Below are positions 55,076-64,000 of a stretch of 64,000 bases of DNA, piece after piece. The notes below the pieces were generated by a model. That model was given only the letters and a program-made list of their open reading frames with translations, searched no databases and was not told the origin of the DNA. The position numbers and the translations under genes are program-made. Every line of letters starts with the position of its first letter. Positions within the stretch are counted from its first letter, which is position 1. This DNA is from Atriophallophorus winterbourni. Lineage: Eukaryota > Platyhelminthes > Trematoda > Plagiorchiida > Microphallidae. The stretch spans positions 42,379 through 106,378 of the forward strand of contig JACCGJ010010586.1 in NCBI GenBank assembly GCA_013407085.1. The letters are read 5' to 3'.

Positions 55076-55720
55076 TTGCTGTCAACATCGACTGTCAAAT
55101 TTTTGTATATGAATGCCAAATGCTTGACAAACAAACTGCACGAATTGACTGAACTAACTACTACACACTCACCAGACGTGATTGCCGTAACTGAGACATG
55201 GTTTCACCCAACTTTAAAAGACAATGAAGTTGTCATTGAGGGTATGTCTCTACATCGTCGCGATCGCCTGACTCCAGGAGGTTATGTTGCGTTTTACCAC
55301 ATTCAGCGATTGCTCTGCCAAGAGAACACTGATGACGACTTAAAACTGAAAGACATATTATGGTGTTCGCTGAATGTAACAGCAGGAGAAAAATGCATAG
55401 TGGGTGTGATTTAAAGTTCGCTCTCAGCCGACGGAGCCTACAATTCAGCATTACTTGCAAATATACGTTTAGCGTCTGCCAGATACCGCGGCACACTTCT
55501 TCTGATCGGAGACTTCAATCTGTCAAACTTTAAGGGAAATTCAATTCATCCAGAAAACTCCATAAATGCTATAAAAAGAAATTCCATTGGAAGAAATTCC
55601 ACTCTACAACCATATTTTCAACAATTTCCGATTTTGTGGTACTGATACGCCGTCTATCTTGGACTTGATACTGACAAATGTAGATTGAAAGTCTCACATA
55701 AGAAGCTCAAATAGGACTCA
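55076..55720 (+). pseudogene. Endonuclease of the CR1-like element
   Basis: The 112-codon frame 55076-55414 has YMNAKCLTNKLHELTEL, DVIAVTETWFHP with catalytic Glu and RDRLTPGGYVAFY. After TAA 55412-55414 the same domain continues (LLIGDFNLSNF, catalytic Asp/Asn, about 55500-55530) and the ILDLILTN motif near 55660. A stop and frame changes inactivate it. Confidence 0.8.
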
Positions 55721-56884
55721 AAAACCACTTAGTTATTACGTTTGATTAGATTATCTAGGCAAACAGAACAAGTGACATCAGCAAGCTGATTAGAAAAAAT
55801 GAATTTTCACAACTTAAATCTACTCTTAAGAACGCCACAGACCCTGGTCTTAAGTCCAACACAAACAAATCTCCCGGAGTTGACGAAATTACTCCGTTGA
55901 TTCTCAAAAACTGTGCTAATACTTTGTGTACACCCCTCAGCTACTTGTTTAACCTCTCTTTAACCCAAAGTTTTGTTCCCTGTGATTGGAAGTGTGGCAT
56001 CATTACCCCCATCTACGAAGGAAGAAACCGTTCCGAACTATCCAACTAACGACCAGTAGCATTACTACCGGTGATCTCTAAAGTGATGGAGCGCCTCGTA
56101 GCGAACAGCGTCACAAAAAATCTGGAAGAAAATTGCTTGCTCGCAGTCGTGCAACACGGTTTCAGAAAAGAACACTCTTGCCTTTCAAACCTTCTTCTCG
56201 CCCTCAATGACTGGACACAAGCTGTAGAAAATGGTTTCACCATACGTGCTTGTTATCTTGATATGTCAAAAGCATTCAATTGTGTCAACCACAGTCTGTT
56301 ACTACAAAAAATAGAGCAACGTGGCATCAATGGTTCATTACTAGCCTGGTTGGAGGATTATCTCCGCGACCGTGTCATTCGAGTAAAGGTTGACGGTGCT
56401 TTATCACGACCCATTGCAGTAACGAGTGGGGTGCCACAGGGATCAGTAGTTGGACCAATTGTTTTCCTGATCTATGTAAACGTCTTACCTATACTTGTTC
56501 GCTGCAAAATCTTGTTATTTGATAATGACATCAAGCTGTGGACACAAGTACGCACAACTGAGGATTGCAGACAGCTTCAGCTGGACCTCGATGCCTTACA
56601 TATCTGGTAGGTTAGAATTGAACTCCTTTTCAATGTCAGAAAATTTCGAGAAGATATTTCGATTTCTCATGCACCCTTAATTCCCATTTTCTTGAAAGCA
56701 CTGACAAGGAGAAGGACTTGGGTGTGGGTGAGCAGCACTTTGAAACCGTCACAAACGCCTCAACTGTCTATGAAAAGACGTCAAGAGTACTGCTTCTACT
56801 AAAACGTGTATTCGGGAGTTTCACGAAGCAAACTGTTCATCAAATAATTAATACGTAATTGGGGCCAACCATAGAGTTTGCTGT

Positions 56885-57840
56885 TTAGGCTTGATCACCC
56901 TGGCTACAGAAGGACATCAGCAACATATCGTCAAAGTCCCTTTCGTTGTTTACGGTTACTTTAAGCAATCGCGGTTTGTCGTGGTGTAGTGAATCACGAT
57001 TTCTAGTAAGCCGTTTCAATGAAGTGGGTGTAACCTTATTTATTTTCATCATTATGCACAGGCCAAACCATGTCCTAAGCTCGTGTGGCTTCAGAGCCTC
57101 AAATGGTGAAGAATCATGTTCTGGTATATTCGTACGTATTACACTTAAGTTGTGGAACCGGGTGGCTGATCGATTGTTTGAAGTTTCCTTGGTTTGTCCA
57201 ATTGTATTCTGTGCAATTGCTATATATGCTTTGCTATCAGCGCCGGAAACTGAATGGCCTTGAGCTTGGGTGGCCCATAATTTCAGTGTTTGTGCCGGGT
57301 TTACATGCCCATTAGTATGATATAAGTGCTGGCGTCGAGAACTGAGGTTGCGGCATCTAGTTTCGTCAGAAATAGCTGTGTTATTCTTTAAAATACAACT
57401 GTCATTTGTTGTTTGTTTGAGTACAGAGGACACTGGTTTCATGCGAGTTTCTAGCAAGGAATCTAGCCTGAGTTCGATTTTTTTAAAACGTGATTCAAGG
57501 GTGATCATTCACGTTTCTAAGATCAGCCCCTGATTGGTTGATTCTACCGTTGCTGGGTCGCAGAGGCCTCATGAAATCTGTCTGCATTGTGAGTAGATAT
57601 TGTAAACTCACGCGGTAGAGTCGTCTATGATTACACTTATCACTTCCTTCGTCGAGGTGGAATCACAGCTAGCGCGTATTTTGCCTGAGCACACATGACA
57701 TGTCACAGCACTTGCCTTCGTAGTTAGAGCTTTCGCACAGCTTTTGCACATTTGTCTTACGGCTTTCTGGGTCATCGTTTCGCGTTTATTTGATATCGTG
57801 TGTGTTTCGGTGTCCATGTTAGCGCGGCAAGACATGCTTC
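56885..57840 (-). pseudogene. ORF1 with Cys-rich zinc motif, 5' part of another CR1-like element
   Basis: On the minus strand a frame from 57835 carries CKSCAKALTTKASAVTCHVC followed by further Cys, a PHD-like zinc motif, then a stop at 57608-57610, and continues in the same frame from 57508 to 56885 with the first RRM-like module (SVIRTNIPEHDSSPFEALK, LLKVTVNNERDFDDMLLMS). It matches module 1 of the ORF1 at 54189 and breaks off where the plus-strand RT ends, sharing about 20 bases with it. PHD-like fingers in ORF1 are known from CR1 elements. Confidence 0.72.
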
Positions 57841-58405
57841 ATGTAGGCAATGTAATATCGACCGCTGGTTTTCGGTGAGATGAAGCTGATGCAAATCAAG
57901 GTTCGGATTTGCCAATCAAGGCAAATGTGATACCCACTACGCTGAGCTTTTCGGTCGAGATGTGATGTTGAGAGAGAGTTAAAAGGATATAGAATGCTGA
58001 GCTCTTTCAAGTGGATGTAAATTCAACTATCGGCGTTGGAGACGGTCAACTTTTACAGGATGTAACTTGTAAAGTAATCCCGAATAAGAAAATTCTACGT
58101 GTTATCCTTCCGTAGAGCAAAGATGGAACAATTCGATAGATCTTGACGAGACGATCACGAAAATATTAAAATTATCTGCGTACGACTTGGAATTGAGGAG
58201 TAATTCGTTAAAGAGTCAGAGCGCAAAATTATTCCAGCCGCTTGTCACTTTGTGTTCGTGGGATATAGTTACAAGAATATTCGTATGAATATGCATGGGC
58301 CATCTTGACTTTGATGAAGTAAAGAAATGATTTGTCAATAGATGGGTGTAATATACGGGTGGTTGTTGTTGGCCTGTGTCGGTCGATATCAACCATGGAT
58401 GTACA
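57841..58405. other. No gene seen
   Basis: Probably the 5' untranslated region of the minus-strand ORF1 copy on its left; no coding frame recognised. Confidence 0.35.
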
Positions 58406-58762
58406 TCACAATCGCATAAAGGTTTCACGCATCACAGCTTTTGGAATGACTGAACAGTTTGATTCGCGAGTGAAGATCTCCCCCGCAGCGCTCGCAGAGA
58501 TAGGCAGTACTCGGTCGATCGGCGTCAGTTGCACGCCGTCGGTGTGATCTGCGTTCAGCAGCCAAGAGCTGTGTCTGCTCCTCCTTAGGTTGGACATGAC
58601 GCTTTGCAGAGTGCCTCCAAAGTGAGCGGTCAAGAGCAAGTTTTTGATTCTTGATTCTTCCCAATTCGTTGGGTCAATGCCGAGAGATTTCATATCTCTT
58701 TCGCAACGTCTTTGTAACAAGTTTGGTCTTCCCAAAGGTTGACTTTCTGATTTAAATATCAA
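58406..58762 (-). pseudogene. C-terminal zinc-finger end of another non-LTR RT
   Basis: Two overlapping minus frames form one product: 58762 to about 58650 (RPNLLQRRCERDMKSLGIDP, NWEESRIK) and then 58664-58425 (LALDRSLWRHSAKRHVQPKEEQ in part, RRRATDADRPSTAYLCERCG, DLHSRIKLFSHSKSC). A C-x2-C...H...C finger following an arginine-rich stretch closes the Pol of several non-LTR families. A frameshift lies at about 58650. Nothing of the RT core is left. Confidence 0.65.
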
Positions 58763-58977
58763 GGTTACTTGTCCAATAATCGTTAAATTTAGACTTAAAC
58801 AAAGCTCAGGTATTGGTGTTTAACAAATTAGCAGCTAGGGATTTCAAAACAATCGATTGGAATATGTTCGAGGCCAATCTTGTATTCATAATACAAAGAT
58901 TTTTGAGTGCAGGTTAGAGCAGGTTATGGGTGAAATTTCACTTCTGATAAGCTTCGTCGGACCAATGATGATAGGTA

Positions 58978-59085
58978 CATTATGGTATGGTATGGAAGCT
59001 CAAGTCTGATTCAGACAAAGCGCCGCACAGTTAGAGATGGCACGTGGGCGAAGATACTGTCAGGCTACCCGGGCCTAGCAAGTGC
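58978..59085 (+). repeat. SINE-like repeat fragment
   Basis: Matches the inner part of the insertion at 39788-40038 in inverted orientation: GCTCAAGTCTGATTCAGACAAAG-type text leading to CACGTGGGCGAAGATACTGT and GGCCTAGCA. It sits at the 5' truncation edge of the following RT fragment. Confidence 0.5.
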
Positions 59086-59990
59086 AAAGTTGCAAGTCGG
59101 AAAACCCTTTCCCTTTACCTACACACTTGGCAGCCACCCGCTTGAATGGAGTCCATCACAAAAAGATCTCGGAATCTTGGTGTCTGGCACTTTGAAGAAC
59201 AGCCTACAGTGCGAAGGCCGTCTACAAGCGTGCGTGCAGCTTGCTAGGTTTACTGAACGATTTCGAACGTTTGCCACCACCCTCAACTCGCGAAATACTA
59301 ACCCTAAATAACATCTGTCGTTGACTACGCTGTACCACTTGGATGCCACATGGGGGGGGGGATGGAAAAAAACATCTCGCTCCTCGAACAAATTACACAA
59401 GGCAACCAAAATGGTTACCGGATTGAATAATTTACCCTTTGAGCAGCGAATGACCAGACTTGGACTGTGCACCCTCGAGCGCAGGCGTATCGTACACGAC
59501 CTCACTCTGACATATCGAATCATCTACCCAAAATCCCACCCTATCAAACACCTCTTCAAGTTTGGTTCGGTTGTCCCCACACGCAGCCACCCTTTGACTC
59601 TTCAAATCCCACACTCACGATTGAATTGTCGTCGTCACTTCTTCGCTGTTCGTGTATGCTTCTTGTGGAATAGCTTGCCGACAGATATTGTTACCTCAGC
59701 GAACGAGCAAATCTTTAAACAAATGTTACTAAACCTTATGTTGAGAACTACTGCGTTGGCCCCTACATATTGATGTCTATATTTTTTTAACGCACGGAAC
59801 TACCGTCCATCCAAAGATTCTTTTCCCTCAGTCTGTGTCGCCATTGAGGATTATTTTTTGCTCCACCTATGAAGAAAACGGAGATAATCATACAAGTAAC
59901 GATTTTTTTAAAAAATTTTATACGTATATTCTATGGTACTGTACAGCAATTCACCCTTTTAACCACAAATCTTGACTTGGAATCTTGAAT
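59086..59990 (+). pseudogene. CR1-like RT C-terminus and 3' tail
   Basis: The segment 59086-59310 encodes YTLGSHPLEWSPSQKDLGIL, the pre-thumb text of CR1-like RTs. The frame then breaks, with the next part (59321-59773) holding HKATKMVTGLNNLPFEQRMT, LERRRIVHDLTLTYRI and FFAVRVCFLWNSLPTDIVTS. It stops at 59771-59773; a tail runs to about 59990 with GAATCTTGAATCTGAATC-like repeats. The copy is 5' truncated. It is close to the elements at 47990 and 52260. Confidence 0.82.
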
Positions 59991-60054
59991 CTGAATCAGA
60001 CCAGATATGAGAAAGGAAACAGATAATATAGATGGTAGTGAGACTTCAGTGTGT

Positions 60055-60260
60055 TTCAGCATGCAGCTCACTACCCGTGGCCAATCAATTTAGCACGGTG
60101 TTAGCCCCACAGAACAGAAGCACTGCACGATTGCACATCCGTGCCTATGGTGATAAGTCAGGGAACACGACTAAGTAGCCGTCAACCCAACACCTCTATT
60201 TCTAGCTCACGGCAGAACAGCCTATAGTAAGCCTAGGGAGTATCACATCACGTAGGTATG
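60055..60260 (-). repeat. SINE-like repeat copy
   Basis: 60058-60150 matches 39792-39880 in the same orientation (GCATGCAGCTCACT, GGCCAATCAATTTA, GCACGATT...CACATCCGTGC); beyond that similarity fades. No coding frame. Confidence 0.55.
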
Positions 60261-62030
60261 ACCAGGATCATTGGTCGATTTGCCTACTACGGTGTGTATG
60301 CACATCAATATAATACAAGTGAACACAGTCAAGGTCAGTTGACACTGTGGCCTATGTGCATAGAGTACATAAATAATGCGGTTAAGGTCAAGCAATTCCA
60401 GAAGTCAAAGAAAAATCTAATTAACTATTAGACATAAGATGAATATGAACTATTTACGTTTGCATCTGTGCTGGGAACCAGATTGTGCGGATTTCTGCCC
60501 CATCTATTTTATTTACAACCAAAAACAGAAAAACAAATGGTGCAATCTATTTTTTCGTATTTAACTACAAACAATCAAGATATCAATTGTAATTTCCTAT
60601 GTATGTGAATCGTGAATGATACCTAATCGCTCACTAACTATAACGACACGCCTCTATTAATTAAATTGAACTTTCTGATGTATCAAATATGGTTTAATTT
60701 GTCGGTTCATGATATCAAGCGAATCCTGACAGCGCGCGAAAACGCTGACTTGTGTAAGACAATGGCACTTGTTTTCTTTCGTTTGTGCCAACTTTTAAGT
60801 TGGCATTCTAATTTAAACACGAAGCACTTCTAATCGCCTTGAAAAAGAATGATTAAGATCACGTGCAGTTCACGAAACCCGAATTTTTTGATGGGTCAAT
60901 TGATTAACATCAAAATTTTCCTCGTGATGGCATAAGGTATTAACAAATTGTTCCGAAAAGCGGAAAACCGATCTTAGAAAATTGTTTGTGCGCCAGAATG
61001 GTTGGACGGTATTTGTGAATTTACGTTGCTGTATTCATGTATGTCACCTCGATATTTTTAAAAATTTCGACAGTTGATCATTATTTGCTCGTGAACAAGC
61101 TACAAAAAACCTAATGTGTTACGCACATCCTCGCACTTACACTACACTACTGGTTTCTTTCTGTTTGTATTCTGTTAGCCAGAAACCGGTAGTGGTTTGT
61201 AAGTGATGTGAGCAGCACTTTACTTTGGTCATCCATAAGCGCTTTAAACGCTTGACGAGGAATCAATATATGTGATTCTGTGTATAAAGTATAAGCTCAG
61301 TAGTTCATAATAAGTCGCCGGTCTTCTTACCCGCAAAAGTCTCTTTGAAATCTGTCCCACCACACGGGAATCCACTGATCCATCATCCACTTTATAGTGA
61401 GCTTTAAAATTATAATATAACCTAAGTTACCCGTTGATTCGTCGCCCAAGTTTCCGGAAGTTAGGCAAATCACGCTAGCTAAGAACGACATTATGAAGTG
61501 ATAAAGGAAAGTGGAAACCATTTGATTGGACCCTTACTTGCTCCAGGCATTTCCCAGTCCGAATTTTAAATCCTTCGAATGATGAAAGTTGTTGCCTTCA
61601 GTGGGCACTGATTATAAAATTACATACGTACTCACCTTCGGGTGTAGCTGCGAGAATCGAACCAAAAGTTTTAACGTTTTCTTTGAGGATACAAGCTGCA
61701 TTATCGTGTACATTTAATTTGACCTATGTTGCCAGGGCGACATAGTTAAAAATCTTGATTAGTAAAATCGTAACTTTCAATGAGCATATTGAGTGCTTGG
61801 CGCAAACCTATCTAGTCAAACTTCGCAACATTCAATGCACTACAGGCGCTACATTCATATTCAATTATAACAAGAGCACGCTAAACGCTTAATCCGATAG
61901 CAGCATGATACAGCCTCGAAGATTTTGTTTTCAATGTGCTTCATTGGTTAAGAAGCATAAAGTTTAACAACAACCATCGCTTGAAAATCATGCCCCATGG
62001 AGGAATGAAAGATCCCCCGCTAAGGGACCG
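60261..62030. other. No gene seen; one inverted repeat
   Basis: AT-rich sequence. The only structure noted is the imperfect hairpin 61145-61194 whose right part also occurs near 41530. No open frame of interest. Confidence 0.45.
61145..61194. repeat. Inverted repeat, 14-bp arms
   Basis: CACTACTGGTTTCT (61145-61158) pairs with AGAAACCGGTAGTG (61181-61194) with one mismatch and a 22-base loop. The right arm and the next 60 bases recur near 41530-41600. Confidence 0.8.
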
Positions 62031-62036
62031 CCGTGA

Positions 62037-63959
62037 TTTGATAACGTTATTCGTAAATACATGAAGGTAAGAAAGCGGTTACGGCGTAAGTTTTGTTCTA
62101 GTGGATGCACCGATGACTATGTAACCTACAAAGTTATCCGTAACAAGTGCACCTAACTCAAAAGAGAACAAAGGCAGAACTATGAAACTCGCTTGGTGGA
62201 CGAAGCCAACTCGATGCCGAAACGCATGTTTGCGTACATTAGACGTAGAACGAAAGCTTCTCAACGAGTACCTTGTTTGAGATCTATTGGAGGTTCGACT
62301 GAACATGAAGATGAACGTAAAGCAGTTGTTCTCGCCGCTCAGTACTATTCGGTTTACACAGAGGACATGTTTTCCATTCCTCTGCTTCATGAGAGCTGCG
62401 CCGAAACGCCGGATATCTCGATCTTGCCAGAGATGGTGCAGTATTTACTAGAACGACTCGATGTACACTCAGCACCTGGCCCGTACGATATACACCTAAT
62501 GCTTCTAAAGGTATTGTCGAGTATCATACACAAACCACTGGCGCTAATCTTCAATTTATCCCTGAGGTATGGTAGGTTACCACAAGATTGGAAGTACGGC
62601 ATTGTCAAACCAATGTATAAGAGCGGTGAAACAAGTGATCCGGCTAACAACCGACCGGTTACCCTCACTTCGGTAGTTGTGAAGACTCTGGAACGACTGC
62701 TGAAAAAACAGATTGAAGATTTTCTCCTTACAAACAGTCAGCTAACATCTGCTCAGCATGGTTTTACGCCAAGACGATCATGCGCATCCAATCTCATCAC
62801 TGCTCGCGAGCACTGGTGTGCTGAACTTGATCTGGGTCACCCAGTAGTCACTGCCTTCATTGACTTCAGTAAGGCTTTTGACCGTGTTCCATTTCAACGT
62901 CTATTGCTAAAGCTCCGTGCTCGTGGTGTAAAGGGACCTGTTCTAACTTGGATTGAAGACTTCCTTGTTGACCGTTATACACAGGTCGAGGTTAACGGAG
63001 TTAAATCGCAGGTTACACGTCCAACTTCCGGGGTTCCGCAAGAATCTGTTCTCGGCCCGTTACTTTTTAAAGTATATGTTAATGACCTCCCCGACTCATT
63101 AAATACGAATTGTCTACTTTTCGCGGATGATCTGAAAGTTTGGGGTACAGTAAGCTCTTCTGCTGATAATACCATTTTCCAGAACGAATTGAACAAATTG
63201 TTTGATTGGACGGTAAAATGGCAGCTTCCTGTAAAACGACAGAAATGCGCTGCAATGCTTTTGGGGCCAAGCACGCCTGAAGGTGCGTACTTCCTCGGGG
63301 ATCATCAACTGAAGTGGGTTGATACTGAACGTGACCTGGGTACAATTGTGACTCGGACGCTTAAATCCAAGGAGGATACGAACAGAAAAGCTGCTGCTGC
63401 AAACCGCGCATGGTGGGCTATTAGTCGGTCGTTTTCGGTGATTACTCCACAGATGTTTCGCATTCTTTATTCCACATACGTGAGACCAGTTTTGGAATAT
63501 GGTTTGCCAGCCACCTATCCTCAAACTAAAGGAGAACGTGACCAGTTGGAAAAATTGCAAAGGCGGGCGACGAAACGAGTACAAGGATTGAAATCAATTC
63601 CTTATGTGGAGAGAGTTCAACGCCTCAACCTCATGTCGCTCAGTATTCGGCGTGTGCGCTACGACATGCTGCTAACTCGTCGCATATTACTGGGAGCTTA
63701 TGGTGACGAGCTGCGCGAGTTTTTCCCTCTCGTGACGGACTCAAGAACCCGTGGCCATGCTCTAAAGCTTCAAAAGCGAAGGACACTACGCCTACCCCAG
63801 GGATTCACGCTCTCAACAAGAATTGTTAACTTGTGGAATGCGCTTCCGGAAGAGGTTATCTCAGCGAGCTCTGAAAACCAATTCAAGCAACTTTTGGATA
63901 AGGTGTTGCCTGTAATCACGGCGAAGATGAACAACACTGGACAGGATTTCTTCAACTGA
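62037..63959 (+). CDS. CR1-like reverse transcriptase, nearly intact (588 codons open from 62193)
   Basis: The frame is open from 62037 apart from one TAA at 62154-62156; the ATG at 62193 follows it in the same frame and is not a true start. Landmarks: linker SMPKRMFAYIRRRTK, WKYGIVKPMYKSG, NNRPVTLTSVVVKTLERLL, QHGFTPRRSCASNL, TAFIDFSKAFDRVPF (catalytic Asp), TSGVPQESVLGPLLF, CLLFADDLKVWGT (F-A-D-D), KWVDTERDLGTIV, YVRPVLEYGLPATYP and IVNLWNALPEEVISASSENQF. The normal G in the P-Q-G-S motif is E here. The endonuclease and ORF1 are absent, so the copy is 5' truncated. The stop is at 63957-63959. Confidence 0.9.
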
Positions 63960-64000
63960 GGTTCTCCTGGACTAGGTTGCTGATATAAAGAGATGCGGCT

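Larger units (their letters stand above)
54180..56912 (+). mobile_element. CR1-like element with intact ORF1 stretch, damaged endonuclease and RT
   Basis: ORF1 (54189-55055), endonuclease (55076 to about 55720, broken at 55413), then RT (about 55850-56912). The RT keeps NKSPGVDEITPLILKN, VPCDWKCGIITPIYEG, VQHGFRKEHSCLSNLL, YLDMSKAFNCVNHSLLLQ and SGVPQGSVVGPIVFLIYVN. The normal F-A-D-D box reads F-D-N-D, so it is inactive. Stops at 56886-56888 and 56892-56894 hit the conserved V-Q-A-W motif (TAG and TGA in place of CAG and TGG). It ends where a minus-strand element begins. Confidence 0.83.

Noticed and set aside
63545..63575. CGACGAAACGAG resembling the GAAA side of a hammerhead
   Set aside because: It lies in a well-conserved RT coding region (RRATKRVQG) and has no CTGATGA partner nearby.
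1..64000. A prokaryotic-style defence or secretion system
   Set aside because: Introns, LTR and non-LTR elements and the kinase gene show eukaryotic DNA; no gene clusters of that type are present.

Overview
This window is eukaryotic. It looks like a stretch of flatworm genome, most likely a digenean fluke (species not determinable). Three observations support this: a protein-kinase gene whose coding exons are joined by introns of only 29-41 nt; a CsRn1-type Ty3/gypsy element whose Gag carries the unusual C-x2-H-x9-C-x3-C knuckle known from fluke elements; and a dense mix of RTE-like and CR1/Jockey-like non-LTR elements plus a BEL/Pao element. There is one 20-base N gap (4428-4447). No bacterial-type operons, CRISPR arrays or rRNA genes are visible, and I could not recognise a tRNA gene.

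Layout. 1-3555: a Ty3/gypsy element entering from the left edge, open in one frame except for three stops. 3556-6640: repeat-rich DNA without a host gene. 6649-11463: a complete CsRn1-like element with two LTRs, primer site, purine tract and a 4-bp target duplication; it sits inside the last codons of a minus-strand CR1-like element, which is also split by a solo LTR (11818-12372). 12591-18188: a second CsRn1-like copy interrupted by two copies of one non-LTR family (14062-18003 and 18189-20100). 20101-25490: a minus-strand BEL/Pao element lacking its 3' end. 25880-26922: another truncated copy of the same non-LTR family. 28380-32590: three tail-sharing copies of a second non-LTR family.

32643-45241: the one clear host gene, a CDK12/CDK13-like transcription kinase on the plus strand. 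Twelve coding exons plus a possible split ATG give exactly 836 codons with splice phases that all agree. A single 9.7-kb intron just before the kinase domain holds two RTE-like elements in antisense orientation, one with a SINE-like insertion.

45242-64000: decaying CR1-like elements in both orientations (47990-60000), short dispersed repeats and hairpins, and near the right edge the best-preserved reverse transcriptase of the window (62193-63959, 588 codons open).

The genes of the mobile elements work only within their own elements (Gag shell, protease, reverse transcriptase/RNase H and integrase, or endonuclease plus reverse transcriptase), and nearly all are broken. The host kinase is expected to phosphorylate the RNA polymerase II C-terminal domain with a cyclin K-type partner. 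I did not find a convincing new biological system. The most informative items are the layered insertion history, the host gene architecture, and several short repeats that no standard element explains.
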